From Hemerocallis citrina (lineage: Eukaryota > Streptophyta > Magnoliopsida > Asparagales > Asphodelaceae), in contig CM030358.1 in assembly GCA_017893485.1 (NCBI GenBank), positions 151,913,368 through 151,977,367 on the forward strand: a DNA stretch of 64,000 bases. The letters are read 5' to 3'. The notes beneath the pieces are model-generated. The model had not been told where the DNA came from. It worked only from the letters and a program-made list of their open reading frames with translations, and did not search any database. Positions 21,974-34,606 of this stretch are shown here, one piece after another (position 1 is the first letter of the stretch; each line of letters starts with the position of its first letter). Made by a program: the position numbers and the translations under genes.

Positions 21974-24620
21974 GCAGCTTCCACAGGAACCATGGCCACG
22001 ACACGGGTGAGTGCCGAGCGCTGAAGGACAAAATCGAGGCCCTCATCCAGAGAGGGCAACTTGCCAAGTTTGTAAGGAAGGATAGAGTGGATCCTCCACC
22101 TCCCCGAGGGGCCCATAAGCGAACCGAGAAGCCAACTAAATCCCAAAACTCCAAGCCAAGTGCAGTTCTGCACTCTATCCATGGAGGGCCCATAGAGGGA
22201 GAGTCTAACTCATCCTGCAAAGCCTTCATCCGGGAGGTCAACTCCGTGGAAAACTTTCCTCCCCCAAGAGTTTTGGCATCCCGGTTACCTTCTCCGATAA
22301 GAAATTGGAAGGCGTCTGAACGCCCCACTGCGATGCACTTGTAATCAGCCTTCAAATGGTCAATCATGAGGTACGACGGATCCTTAAACCAGGATAACAA
22401 AACTCTGTTAACATCCTCTTGTTAGATGTGTTCCAAGGTCTTGGCCTCTCCCAAGACCGCCTTAAACCAACAGGATACACTCTGACCGAATTCTCAGGGA
22501 CCCCGGTCTCGATCGAAGGGGTGCTCACCCTGGACGTGACCACGGGAAAAGCCCCAACAAGCCGAATAGAAGCAATGGACTTCATGGTAGATGTGAAAGT
22601 TGCGTACAACGCCATCCTCGGCAGACCAGGCCTAGCCGCACTTCGCGCCGTCCCCTCCATGTTTCACATGAAAATGAAGTTCCCAACCCCTGCAGGGGTA
22701 GGGGAAGTCAAGGGAAATCAAGAGACGGCTCGAATGTGCTACACCACGGCTATGGGAGGAACAGTACTCTCCCTCAACTCGTTAGAGGTTCCCCATATGG
22801 GCCGGCAGATTATCTCAGAACCAGTTGACGAATTAGAAAAGGTTCCGTTTTCTGAAGAGGATCCGTCTAAGACCTTCCAAGTAAGTAGGGTCCTCCCACA
22901 AGTAGTCAAGAAACAGATCATCGAGTGCATCAGAGACAGCAAAGACCTATTTGCATGGACAGCAGCTGACATGCCGGGTCGGAAGACCTTATCACCACCA
23001 TCTCAGCATCAATCCCAAAGCTAAACTCGTGCAACAAAAGCGTCGAAAGTTCACCCCCGATCGCCAAGTAGCCATCAGAGATAAGGTGGATAAACTCCTC
23101 GCGGCTCGTTTCATCCAAGAAGTCAACTATCCCGAGTGGCTCGCCAACGTAGTAATGGTAAAGAAAGCTAATGGAAAGTGGAGGATGTGTATTGACTTCA
23201 CGGATTTAAATAAAGTCTGTCCAAAAGATCTGTTCCCTCTCCTAAGCATCAAATGCCCTTATCGACGCCACATCCGATCACCAGCTCAGTTTCATGGATG
23301 CCTACTCCGGATATAACCAAGTAAGAATGTTCCTTCCAGATATTCCGAAAACCACTTTTGTGACCGACCAAGGCCTATATTGTTACCGGGTCATGCCCTT
23401 CGGGCTAAAGAATGTTGGAGCTACATACCAGCGCATTGTCAATAAGGTCTTCAAAGAGCAGATCGGCAGAAATATGGAGGTTTACGTAGACGACATACTA
23501 GTGAAAAGCCTCACCCAAGCAAACCACGCCCATGACCTACAGGAAGCCTTCGGCGTTCTGCGGAGGCACAAGATGCGACTCAATCCATCCAAGTGTGCTT
23601 TCGAAGTATCATCAGCCAAATTCCCGGCCTTCATGGTTAACCCCAGGGGAATAGAGGCCAACCCCGAGAAGATCCGAGCTATTCTTGACATGCCACCTTC
23701 CAATGTTAAAAGAAGTTCTGAGGCTCACGGGTCGCCTTGTAGCCATCAGATGCTTCCTCTCTAAGTCGGGAGAGAAATGCTTTCCTTTTTTCAAAGCTCT
23801 TCGAGGAGCTAAAAGTTTTGAGTGGGGACAACCGCAACAATAGGCCTTTGAACAACTCAAAGCCTATCTAATTAACCCCCCGTTATTGAGCAAGCCCAAG
23901 CCAGGAGAACCATTCTATCTCTATCTTGCTACTTCAGAATAGACTCTAAGTGCAATTCTTGTACAGAAGAGAATAAAGCGCAGAAGCCCATCTATTACAT
24001 CACTAAAGTCCTCCATGACACCGAACTTCGCTACTCAAAAGTGGAAAAGATGGCTTACGCTATGATCATGGCCACTCGCAAACTCCGACCTTCCCAGCCC
24101 ACTCCATCACCGTTCCCACCGATAAACCGCTGAAGCAGATATTGCACAAACCGGAGAGCTCATGAAGACTCATGAAATGGTCTATCGAGCTGAGCCAACA
24201 TGACATAAGTTACCAGCCGAGAATAGCCATCAAAGCCCAAGCCCTTGCGGAGTTCATTGTCGAAAGCACAATTCCGGGCCCTCTTGAGGAAGACAGAAAC
24301 CTCCCATTCTGGACGTCTATGTCGACGGATCCTCATGCCTCAAGGGAAGCGGGGCAGGTGTTACTCTAATGGGACCAGATGATTTCATCCTCCAATACTC
24401 TCCGTATAAATTTTCAAGCCTCCAACAACGAAGCTCAGTACAAGGCCTTAATAGTCGGCTTGCTCTTAGCCCAAAAAGCAGGGGCTCACCGTGTAAAAGT
24501 ATACAGCGACTCTCAGCTAGTAGTTAATCAGGTCCTCGAGGAATACGAAGCTAGAGACGATCGGATGGTCAAATATCTTGCCCGAGTCAACTAGCTTCTA
24601 AGCGCATTCTAAGGGTCGAA
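21974..24620 (+). pseudogene. Tat A pol: zinc finger, protease, reverse transcriptase, two RNase H domains
   Basis: In order: a CSFHRNHGHDTGEC zinc finger (about 21973); a decayed protease ending in AYNAILGRPGLAAL (22600); reverse transcriptase with FMDAYSGYNQVRMF (split by a frameshift at 23290), MPFGLKNVGATYQ and YVDD (about 23484); a gypsy-type RNase H remnant; then a second, archaeal-type RNase H with NFQASNNEAQYKALIVGLLL and YSDSQLVVNQV (24400-24540). At least six frame breaks are visible. The intact order would copy element RNA into DNA. This one is inactive. Confidence 0.88.
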
Positions 24621-24629
24621 AGTTATTCG

Positions 24630-26103
24630 CATACCTCGAGAAGAAAATGGGAAAGCAAATGCCCTGTCCAAGTTAGCCTCTTCGTCTCTTGAAGGACTCG
24701 ATCATACAGTCCTTATTAAAGTTCTCCTCCGCCCTAGCATCGAGGACGAACATTATGAACTCATAATGATTCCTCCCCTACCACCCGGGGAGAACTGGAT
24801 GAAGCCATTGTTCGAATTCCTCGAGGGGGGAATACTTCCAGCAGATCAGAAAGAAGCAAGAAAAATCCGAACAAGGGCAGAGCGCTACACTATCATCGAA
24901 GGGTCTTGTACAAACGTTCGTATACTCCAGTTGACGGCCGACCGTATCTTCGGTGCTTATCCCTCAAAGAGGCTCAGTACGCCCTTAAGGAAGTCCATGA
25001 AGAGATTGGTGGTGCTCATATTGAAGCAAGATCCCTCACCCGAAAGACTCACCCGAAAGATCCTCAATCATAGCTACTATTGGCCCACACTCCTCAGAGA
25101 TACTCAACAACATATCCGCCACTGCACTTCTTGTCACAATTTTGTGTCCATCAAACGGCGCCCCAAGCCGAGCTTCGTTCCTTGTCCAGCCCAATCCCAT
25201 TTGCTATGTGGGGGATGGATTTCCTCGGACCCTTCCCACCGACTACCGGGCAAAGAAAATTTCTCATAGTAGCAATTGACTATTTTACTAAATGGGTTGA
25301 AACTAAACCACTTGCAACGATTACTGAGAATAAGGTCCAACGGTTCCTATAAAGAAACATCATTTGCCAATTTGGTATCCCCCGAATCCTAATTACTGAT
25401 AATGGAACACAGTTCACAGGGGCAACCTTCCAGCAGTTCTGTACCGACATGGGCATTCAGCAGTGATTCTCTTCTGTCTCCCACCCGCAAACCAGCATTC
25501 AAGCGGAAAACGCAAATAAACAAATCTTAATGGGCCTCTGCCGAAGGCTCCATAGAGCATCCAAAGGGTTGTGGGTCGAGCAGCTCCCGAATGTGCTATG
25601 GTCCTACAGAACCACTATAGGCTCCGAAGTCTCCCTTCAACCAGAGGGTTATGGGTCGAGCACCACAGGAGAATCTCCCTTCAACCTCACCTACGGCTCC
25701 GAAGCTGTTATTCCTCTTGAAGTTGGCCTACCCTCCCCTTGCCTGATCGCTAACGAGGAACAAAACTCCAACAGTCTCAGAGGCAATCTTGATCTTATAG
25801 ACGAAGTCCGTGAGCGTTCATTTATACGACAGCAGGCATACAAACAGTGAGGTGAAAAGTTCTACAATCAGAAAGTACGCCCTACCAATCTGAAGAAAGG
25901 AGTTCAAGTTATGCGAAAACTAGCAATCTCAGCTCCTCGTAACAAGGGCAAACTCTCTCCAAATTGGGAAGGACCACATAGGATCTCCAAAGTGGTTCGT
26001 CCGAGAACTTATCGACTTGCAGATTGGGGGGGGGGGGGGGCAGAAGATACGGAATTCGGAGCACTTGATGAAGTACCAAGAGGGTGTTCAAACACCGCTT
26101 GAA
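24630..26103 (+). pseudogene. Tat A integrase
   Basis: The N-terminal zinc-binding part (YYWPTLLRDTQQHIRHC, CHNF) is at 25075-25140, the core with GMDFLGPFPPTTGQ and TDNGTQF at 25200-25420, and the C-terminal part with GKLSPNWEGPHRISKVVRP at 25930-26010. The core carries stops, and a duplicated 70-bp stretch around 25610-25670 repeats ..EG(L/Y)WVEQ. A run of 13 or so G at 26026 adds a further frame break. Confidence 0.85.
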
Positions 26104-26224
26104 GCAACTACTACCTAAAGCATTTCTCGATGTTTTTCTTCCATTTAGTTGTATTTTCTATGTAATAAAGACAAGCAACTTAGAAGCAGCCCCTTAGTTT
26201 CTTCCAATAAAAGATTTAGTTTCT

Positions 26225-26510
26225 ATTAAAACTAAATGTCACAACTGTTGAAATTCTTTAAACGACAAGTTCGGAGTCCAACACTTTGTTCGACGCCGCT
26301 TTAGCCACTTGCAAACAAGCAAGTGCTAAGTAGCTCATCATTCGGAATTGCTACCACAACTGTTGAGATTCTTAAACGACAAGTTCAAAATCGAACACCT
26401 GGTTCGACGCCGCTTTAGCCACTTGCAAACGAGCAAGTGCAAAGTAGCTCGCCATTCGGAATTACTCCCACAACTGTTGAAAACTCTTAAACGATAAGTG
26501 TTATCGAAAA
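26225..26510. repeat. Tandem repeat, unit about 120 bp
   Basis: The unit CACAACTGTTGAAATTCTTTAAACGACAAG..CGCCGCTTTAGCCACTTGCAAAC..GCTC occurs two and a half times between integrase and the antisense gene. The related element on the minus strand has the same repeat at 37480-37735, so the array is a family trait. Confidence 0.8.
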
Positions 26511-26673
26511 CATAGAGAAACGACTTTCCAACACTAAGAACAAAAATCTTATTTCACAAACGCTGAAAAGATTACAAGTGTTACTGGACGAATAAGGCCG
26601 AAATAACAAGACAAGTACACTCAGCCAAAAATCTTGAACAAAAAGATTACAATCGCTATTGAACGAATAGTCA

Positions 26674-29330
26674 CTACAAGGCTACAAAAGCTAACTGCCA
26701 TCGTTTCAGCTCTTCCGAGGAAGAGGAATATTTCTCTTCAAGGACATGCGCTTTGCGCCCTCCAGCGGGGGTGCCTGTACTAAGTCTCCCTCTCGACCCA
26801 CCCGAAGTGACGTCCAAACCCATGGAACGTGTCATTCCGTCAAGGCCTGCGACTCGCTCTATTCCACCTATCGACGCCCCGCTAGAATAGCCGGCCACAG
26901 CGCTCTGAGCATCACCGGGATTCCTCGGTGCCACCGGCAAGTGCCGAACAAGCTCGTGGAAAGATTTGCCTTGACTGTGCTCTTCACGAAAACACAAGGT
27001 GCTCCTAACATTGCCTTCCTCGGAGAGCCGCTTTAGACGAAGGTTCTCTGCCTCTAACTCGATGAGCCGCTCCTTGAAGGAGTCGTCTGTCACCCTAAAC
27101 TTCAAACGAGGCACCCTGCTCGTACTACCCCCATGCGAAAGCTCAAAGATAGTCCTCCGAAGATGAGCAGCGTCTAAACTCTTCTCAAACACTACGTTCT
27201 TGAGCTCGTCCCTTTCGGCCCTCACCGCGAATAAAGGGTAGCGAAGGAATTTATGTCTTGAAGCTTTGCCAGCAGCCATCGAAGCACAGACTTCCTCACC
27301 CGCAGGAGGGCACCTCTTTAAAAATCTCGTCATTACGCGTCGTCTCGACATCCCGGCGGACCCAGACTCGTCTCAAGTGTCCAAGCTCCACCTCCGCTTT
27401 AGAAAATCTCTCTCATGAGCAAAAGAGCCCTAGCTCAGACACCCGAAGCTTGGATCGAATACGAGCTACTTCACCTGCCCCAGGCTTAACGACCTGCTTA
27501 CGAAGCAAACCAACTCATAAGGCATGCGAAGGGAAATTGTGAAAAATAATAAGTCTTATGGGTCGGAACAAAAACTATTTTCATTCTTAAAGAAGAGATA
27601 CAAAAGCTATTAGGCATCGACGCAAAAAGATTAGACTAAAAAGAATGAAAATTTACCATAAAATTAAGTGCCAACCTCTTCTGAAGGATCCGTGGCCAAA
27701 GAAGGCTCGGCCCCGACCGCTTTGTCGGCCACCTGTGCCTCGATGGCAATCACAAGGGGCAAGGTCCCCAAGGGTGCGTCTGCCTCTGCACCGCCGCCCA
27801 CATCCCCTTCCTCTCCATCTTCTTCTTCATCCTCTTCGCCGTCCTCTTCTCCACCTTCCTTGACGACATCGTTGAACCCAAGAACTGGATCAAGGAACAG
27901 ACGGAACCTAGTACAATCGAAGTAAGGAAACTTCGCCTTGACGTCAGTTATGGCTTGGGCGTAAGCCTTCGCCATGTTCACGTACAAGAACCCCTGGGCC
28001 TTTTCCATCAATTGGGTTTTGGCTTCCTTTGCCACGACTATCTTCGCAGCAGCGATCGCCTCCTCCCTCTCCTTCACGGCAAGCTCCTCCTCCGCCAGCC
28101 GAGCATTGTCCGCCTCCAGTTTGGTGACAACGGCCTCGAGGTGCTCAACCCTTGAGAACTTCATCTCAGCTTGAATCCTCGGTTGCTTGAGGTCTTTTGC
28201 GATCCTAGCCTTATCAGCCCGAGCTTTCTCGCTTTCAAGCTTCAGCTCCTCTTGTTCGGCCATCTGCTGCATCAAATGGCCAAAGTGGCATGCGATCTCC
28301 GGGAGAAGAAGAAACCCAAGCATTCAAGCAAGGGAAACCCCAACACTTAGCCAAACAAAAAAAATTCCTCAAAGGCAGAAGAGAACATACCGACATGGTG
28401 GCTCGAGCGATTTTGAGCGCGTCATCACCAACGGTCCCCTCCTCTAGAGCAACCTTGTCCTTTGGCGTGGCGAGATGGCAGATAGCTTGCATAGCGGTCG
28501 AGTAGCAAAGGAATCCGTTGAGCTTCCGGAATTGCCAATTAGGAACAAAGATCTTTTTGTGCTCCTCGGTCAGGAACACCTCGGCTTCGACAGTGAGCGG
28601 GGGGATCTCTAGTGCCAAAGCTGCCGACAGAGGGAAATCCCCCGCACCGACAGGAGCAGACGGCGCAGTTGAAGGCGTCGCCTGCGAGACCACTGTGGCC
28701 CCTCTGGAGGAGTGTTCGACAGCGGCAACAACCGTCTTCGACTTCAGAGAAGAAATTTTCGTAACCGTCCTCTTCCGCTTCTTGGCAGTAGGGGCCTTGC
28801 CAGCCAAAACTCCATGCTTCGCGAGCAGCGCATCTTAGACCATTGATTCTGCAGAAAAGAAAATTCGTCGAAGATAAGAACAAATGAAAATTTGGCTAAG
28901 CCATGAACCTAAAAAGCTAAACTAAAAGAACAAAAAGCATACTAGGGTTGATCAGGCTAAGACCCCCTGTAAAGCGCCTACTCTGTCAGGTCCTTCCAAT
29001 CGAACTTCGGACGATCAAGGAGCGTTTGGACCATCTTGGTCTCCTCGGGGCAAAAAACAGGGCCCTCCCTTACCTACTTCAAAACTTCCTCGACCCAAGC
29101 GGGTGGAATGTTCCACGGCTCTCGACTTCGGATCAGAAAGAACTTATCCCTCCAATTCTTGATATCGGAGTTGTTGACGAGCTTTACCCCGTGCCTCGGA
29201 GACAAATAAAACCTAAACTCCGTCTTAAGCCCTCGCCGAGCGCTCTTGGCACCGACGTCACAAATGGAAAAACGACGTTGACTGATCAAATAGTCAACGG
29301 TCAAAATCTCCACATATTGCTCTCTCGAAG
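26674..29330 (-). pseudogene. Tat A antisense gene (Transposase_28-type, spliced)
   Basis: Reading the minus strand downward: YLSPRHGVKLVNNSDIKNWR and FFLIRSREPWNIPPAW (29250-29110), the counterpart of SPRSKGKV..W..K.LVIRSEEPWDIPTRW in the gene at 58.5 kb. Next is a middle exon (28853-28394) with a GT donor at MS|GTATGTTC. Then a coiled-coil exon from about 28272 (QMAEQEELKLESEKARADKA) ends in an acidic EEDGEEDEEEDGEE tail. The last exon is 27351-26674. The N-terminal part is replaced by a tandem repeat, and stops occur near 29080. Function unknown. Such antisense genes are known in Tat-lineage elements. Confidence 0.75.
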
Positions 29331-29700
29331 CCTAACTGGACCTCGACAGGCCTCATCGAGCGCTCTTGACACTGACACCGTAAATGGAGCGACACATGGT
29401 GACTGATCAAACGGTCAACGGTCAAAATCACCATGTGTCGCTCTTTCGAAGCCTCCCTGGGCCTCGGTAGCCCTCGCCGAGCACTCTTGGCATCGACTTC
29501 GTGAATGGAGAAATGGTGTTGACTAGTTAAACTGTCAACGGTCAAAATCTGCACGTGCTGCTCTCTCCAAGCCGCCTAGATCTCGGCAGCCCTTACCGAG
29601 CGCTCTTAGCACTGACGCCGCGAACGAAGAAACCTCGTCGACGTTCAACGGTCAAACTCGCTATGTATCAGCACGCCGAGGTGTCGATGGGGGTCGACAA
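29228..29700. repeat. Tandem repeat, unit about 122 bp
   Basis: GAGCGCTCTTG recurs near 29236, 29356, 29480 and 29597, each followed by CACTGACGCC-like sequence, a GACTGATCAAA..GTCAACGGTCAAAATC block and TCGAAGCC. Four diverged copies are seen. The array begins inside the antisense gene and has overwritten its 5' part. Confidence 0.8.
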
Positions 29701-30281
29701 ATGGTGATGAGCGCTTTTGCCACCGACCTCCATCTGAGCGTTAAGCCGTTGACTGGTCAAACATCGCCAGCCGTCTAATTGCTTCGAAAAACGTGCTGAT
29801 GTGATCAACGGTCCATATCTCACCACGTCATATTCATGTGATTAAATTCATTTTTCTATTTATTAAATCAAATTAATTATTTAAAAATTCAAAAAAAAAT
29901 GGTTAAAAATTGGGGGGGGAATTAATTAAAAAGTTCTAAAAATAATTATAAATTCAGAAAAAATGTTTTAAATTTTATGTACAATAAATGTTAATTAGAG
30001 CAATTGATTAAGATTTCTTCAGAAATTAATTGTTACTTCATAAATTGAAAAAATAATTCGGAACATAATGGAAAAATCGGGAAAAATCATCGAAAAATCA
30101 AGAAAATTCTACAACCAAATCTGAGTTTTATACAAGCTTAATCGAGGCATTATTAAACCCAGTGTGAGATTCTAACACACTCGAGAACTCTAATACAATC
30201 CCGGACGGGCCGTACGCCATTAAAACAAGAAAAATACTCCCTAAATCCTGTTGAACTCGGTCTTCGGGAATGGGTGGCTCG
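29701..30281. other. Tat A 3' untranslated region and polypurine tract
   Basis: AT-rich sequence without frames is followed by CTTCGGGAATGGGTGGCTCG directly before the 3' LTR. The counterpart in the minus-strand relative is the better preserved CTTCGGGAGTGGGGGGCTCG, a good polypurine primer. Confidence 0.7.
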
Positions 30282-30882
30282 TGATATGGCTAAAAATAGG
30301 ATTAAACGGGACAGTTCAAATCGGGCACGAATCTTGAAGCTCTCAGAAGTAAAACGGTAATTTCTACTACAAACGGGTCTGAAATGGGGACTGGATCTTT
30401 TCCAAGCCCAATAACCCAAAAATGGATTTGTCCTATTGGATAAGGATAGCGGCCCATCACAAACCAATCCAGGATATTTAAAGAGTGATTCAAATTCATG
30501 ATTATTTTTAAGAGACGGTTTAAACCGCCTCTCATATCATGAAACGATTTAAACTCTCTTCCTTATCCAAAAACACCAGGACATCGAGATAAATGATTAT
30601 CTTTAAACAGGTCTCACAGGCCGATAATAAATATCCTTCCCCCACCATATAGAGGTAATCAATATTTTTTTCCACACGCTCTTTCATAATCTTCCTGATT
30701 ACTGACTTGAGCGTCGGAGGGTTCGTCGCTGGAATCCATCCCAGTATTCCGAACTTTTTGCAGGTCAACAGCAGAGGCGAGAAACAGTCAATGTCGGCAA
30801 GAAGCCCACACGTTTGCTTTTACGGTTTCCAGAAGACCCTACAAATTATCTGTTTGTTCCCACACCGAAATTAGCAGCAACA
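30282..30882 (+). repeat. Tat A 3' LTR
   Basis: 601 bp, TGATATGG to GCAACA, followed by the TCTAG target duplicate. It keeps ACTTGAGCGTCGGAGGGTTC and GAACTTTTTGCAGGT as in the 5' LTR. Confidence 0.93.
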
Positions 30883-31049
30883 TCTAGTATAATGGTGCCC
30901 GAAAGTCATACACAAACAAAATTAACCAAGATTCTTTGACCAACTCTGAACCTCCTAACAATTCCTCCAAGGTTATTCCGAGAAGAGACACTGCTCAGTC
31001 GCCATGAATTTCAAGGCTAGTTAGCATTATCATGAATCTATTAGACTAG

Positions 31050-32536
31050 TGTTGCTGCTGATTTTGGTGTGAGAGCAAACAGATGAATTTGTGAATTCCA
31101 ATGTTCTAAAAGTCGCTAGGCAGTAGTCAGGCGGCCAATAGGTGCCTAGCGCCTAGACCTTGTAAGCGAAGCTTAAGCGGCTAGGCGCTAGGCAATTTTA
31201 TTTATATATTATATATTTATTTATGTATGTATATAATTTATTTATATATTTTATCATTTTGTTTTGTTTTGTTGTTACCAATTCTTACTCTTGATATTTC
31301 TCCTTGCAATTGCAGGATGAGATTTACAAAATCGAATAGGTGTATTATTATTAGTCTTTATTTTTTTGTATAGTCATATAATCATCTATTAGACTAGTAT
31401 TAATCTATGACGAAGATCAATAGTGGAGATTACCTCTTCAGCTGTTCCAGTCCAAGGAGCAAACAGCGTGGGGAAGCGGGAGGCTTGTGTCGGGGGATGG
31501 GGGAGGGCTGCGTCAAGAGAAGTTTGAGAGAGAAGACGAGGACGTAGTGTTGACGTCGGAGGTGAAGCAAGGCGGGAGGCAGTGTGTGGTTGTGTTGACG
31601 ACTTGACTTTGAAGCTGAAGAGAGGATAGAGAGGTTGTGTTGACGTCGGTTGAAGTTGAAGCGAGCTGCGACTGCAAGGAGGGAGGAGGAGGAGGATTTG
31701 ACAAATGAGTGACAGAGTAAGAGTTACGACTGCGAGGAGGGAGGCGGAGGAGGTTGTGTTGACGACTGCAAACAACGACTGCAAGGAGGGAGGCGAAGGA
31801 GGAGGGAGCCTCCGACTGCGAGGACGGAGGCGGAGGAGGTGATTTAGGGGTTTTAGAAAGAAAAAATTAGGGATTTAAAGAATAGAACTGATTAGGGAGT
31901 TTTTTTACAGGGGATTTAGAGGAGAAAGAAATTTTAGGAGTTTGAGTATATTAGAACGGGTCGGGTTGGAATAAGTCAGGTCCCTTCTTTTTAAAATATT
32001 AAGTCCTAAGCGGGTCTAGCCCGCCTAGACCCGCTTACACCGATTACGCGCCGCCTAGACCCGCTTTTAACCGCCTAGAACCATTAACTGAATTTCTTAA
32101 ACGTCTAGCCCCTAGGCGAGGCGTTGGAGGGCCGCCTAGTGCCTAGGCGGCCGCCTAGGCTACTTTTTAGAACACTAGTGGATTCTTGAAGGAAACAAAT
32201 ATGCAAACCTGTCGACTTTTACCGGCGTTTTGACTGGTTTCTTGCTGCTGCCGTGAACCTGCAAAAAGTTCGATACACCGAGATGGATTCCAGCGACGAA
32301 CCCTCCAACGCTATTGTCAGTAATCAAGAAGATTATGAAAGAGCATTTGTGGAAAAAATATTGGGTTACCCATACCCAATAGGACAGATCCGTTTATAAG
32401 TTATTAGGCTTTGAAAAAAGACCCAGTTTCTATTTCAGACCCATTTGTAGGTGCAATTACCATTTTACCCCTGAGAGCTTTAAGATTTGTGTCTGATTTG
32501 AACGATCCCGATTTGATCCTATTTTTAGCCATGTCA
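31050..32536 (-). repeat. Tat B 3' LTR, interrupted
   Basis: Starts TGACATGGCTAAAAATAGG at 32536 and ends CAGCAGCAACA at 31050. Leaving out the MITE and one of its target copies, about 400 bp remain. A block of about 200 bp present in the Tat A LTR (after GTCCTATTGGGTA) is deleted. Confidence 0.85.
31099..32177. mobile_element. hAT-type non-autonomous element in an LTR
   Basis: The ends are inverted: CAATGTTCTAAAAGTCGC on the left against TAGTGTTCTAAAAAGTAGCC from the right, continuing into CTAGGCGGCC-rich arms. An 8-bp target duplicate is seen with one difference (GTGAATTC at 31091-31098, GTGGATTC at 32178-32185). Eight-base duplicates and CAGTG-like ends are hAT traits. The interior holds GA-rich, TGTTGACGTCGG-containing repeats at 31500-31820. 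No transposase. Confidence 0.82.
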
Positions 32537-33241
32537 CGAGCCCCCCACTCCCGAAGACTGAATTTAACAGCCTTTGAGTAGTAGTCTTATTGTTCCAATG
32601 GTGTACAGAATTTTATTGGAGTTGAGGGTATTTGGATCTTGCTCGAGGTGTAACGGTGTCAATCTGAGTTTGTAGAGGGCCCAAAATGATTTTGCAACTT
32701 TTCTGGATTTTTCTGAATTTTTTCTAATTTTTAAATTATTTTTCAATTTTGCGAATCAACAATCTATTTTCAAAAAGTATTAATTAATCGTTTTAATTAA
32801 TAATTATTCATCCAGAAGTGCAAAACTATTTTCCTGATTTTATAATTATTTTTTAGAATTTTTAATTAATTTTCTTGAATTTTTAATTATTTTTCGCATT
32901 TTTCAAACAATTAATTCGAATTAATAATTTAAATAAAAGAATTAATCAGGGAATATCGACGTTGCGCGATCTGGAGTATTGATCATACCATTGGCGCGAA
33001 TTGCAGAATGATCAGGCGGTGGATCTGGTACTTAGGTGACATGGCACGATCTAGGCGCTCCGATCAGGTGCACGCATAGGGAGGTAAGAGCTTTTCCCGC
33101 ATTTCCAGCTCGGTAGCTTAGATCCATCCTCGAAATATGGATCCGAGCTACGTGGCTCATTCTAGGTCGTCTGATGAAGATCTGGCACGAATCACAAAGC
33201 GATATTTTTTGCCATTTTCATTTTAATAGGAACTATTTTTT
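32537..33241 (-). other. Tat B 3' untranslated region, part 1
   Basis: The polypurine tract lies next to the LTR (32537-32557). Beyond it, AT-rich sequence like that of Tat A at 29.8-30.1 kb and GATC-rich repeats (GATCTGG, CGATC) follow with no frame. The stretch ends abruptly at the palindrome. Confidence 0.65.
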
Positions 33242-33269
33242 GCATATGTGGCAATAAATCTTAGTATTC

Positions 33270-33355
33270 AGGATGCAATACATGCTACAATAACTATGCA
33301 TACTATACACACTACAATAACCATGGATACAATTCACAATACAATAACCCTGTAA
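33270..33355. repeat. Subterminal repeats of the palindrome, left arm
   Basis: Three imperfect units of 24-27 bp (GCAATACATGCTACAATAACTAT and variants ending ACAATAACC) lie next to the palindrome end. The same units occur inverted at about 37095-37182. Subterminal repeat modules are usual in Foldback-type elements. Confidence 0.6.
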
Positions 33356-33566
33356 ACGCTTCACGGCGTGATACACGATTGATAACTGTGGCAGATGTAC
33401 AGTTTTCTTTTTTCTTCTATGTCCCCGAATTTTATCCAAACAAACTCATAATTGTCAGTTACCTCATTCATTTGAAAGCTCACCAAAATTAAAATCAAAT
33501 TGTAAATTAAAGTTCTTTTTTATATATATCTGCACTTGTAAAAGGACAGTTGATAGCTATGAAACA

Positions 33567-33952
33567 CTAGTATTTTTCACGTGCGATGCACGCTTTGATA
33601 AGAGTTGGAGGATTGTCACGTGCAATTTACGTGTTAAGAAATAGTTTTGGAGTTGGACGTGCGTTGCACGTAATTGGTAAAAATAGTTTGAAGGAAAAAA
33701 GCTACAATTTGTACGTGCAATGCACGTGTTGTGCAATGCACGTGTTTATAAGTAGAATTTGAGTTGTACGTACAACATATGTGTATATAAAATTGTTTTG
33801 CACGTGCATTGCACGTTTTAAATAAGTGGGATTTTGTTTTATTTGTTTGTTTTTTGTTATAATTAATGGGAGAGTTGGAGTTGCACGTGCAACGCATGGG
33901 TTTGTATGTTGACAACATTACAACTCCAACTCTCCCATTATAATATTAGAGA
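33567..33952 (-). mobile_element. Non-autonomous Helitron, left arm copy
   Basis: On the minus strand it starts TCTCTAATATTATAATGG and ends in a hairpin (CGTGCATCGCACG) followed by TGAAAAATACTAG, inserted between A and T. TC start, 3' hairpin, CTAG end and AT target are the Helitron signature. It contains several GTGCAATGCAC palindromes. It is 16 bp longer than the right-arm copy owing to a duplicated TGTGCAATGCACGTGT-like unit. Confidence 0.85.
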
Positions 33953-34606
33953 TATGGGGGCACAAAACAGAAGGAGCTTGAATAAATAGCCACTCACTGT
34001 TTCAAGATAGGACCTTGTTAAATTGAAATCAAATTTTCTACTTTAGGAATAAAGCCCCTAATCATTTCCATGTTTGCATTTGTAACATTGTGACTACATT
34101 ACTTAGATTTTTTGAGCATATTCTCAACAGTTGGAGAATAAAAACCTGTCCATTATCCTGTATGTGGGTAAGAGGTGTTCAACACTATGAATGCTGTTCA
34201 TAAGTTGTTGATACAGGTTCAGTTTAATTAACCCCTCAAAACCTTCGTATGCATGAAATTAAACTTGCCAATTGATCTCTTTGGGTCAAAATGAATCAAA
34301 TAAGGATTTGTAGATTGAACATATGGATTGTCATACTTATCGTAGTTATCGTAGGAACAATATCTCTTAGTGGTACTATGTGAAGGTGCTGATTTTAAAA
34401 TCACTACAGAGTGGATGAAACTCTTTTCCATGTTTGAAATTCTGTATCAATTTTTATTCTCGTCTCCAGCTTTAAAAGCTTCGTGGCTATGACGTGTGCA
34501 CAATACATAGCTTCATATTTTTGAATTTTCCATTTAAAAATGTGGCATGTATTAAATATTTATTGAAAATGGTCAGCATGACACGTTTGTTCATGTCTTT
34601 CTGCAG

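Larger units (their letters stand above)
19743..30882 (+). mobile_element. Ty3/gypsy Tat-lineage retrotransposon A, decayed
   Basis: LTRs at 19743-20345 and 30282-30882 bound an 11.1-kb element with TCTAG duplicated outside (19738-19742 and 30883-30887). Gag and pol lie on the plus strand in the order protease, reverse transcriptase, RNase H, second RNase H, integrase. A spliced gene lies downstream on the minus strand. A second RNase H and an antisense extra gene are traits of the Tat lineage. About ten differences in the first 100 bp of the two LTRs, and many stops and frameshifts, show it is old. Confidence 0.93.
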
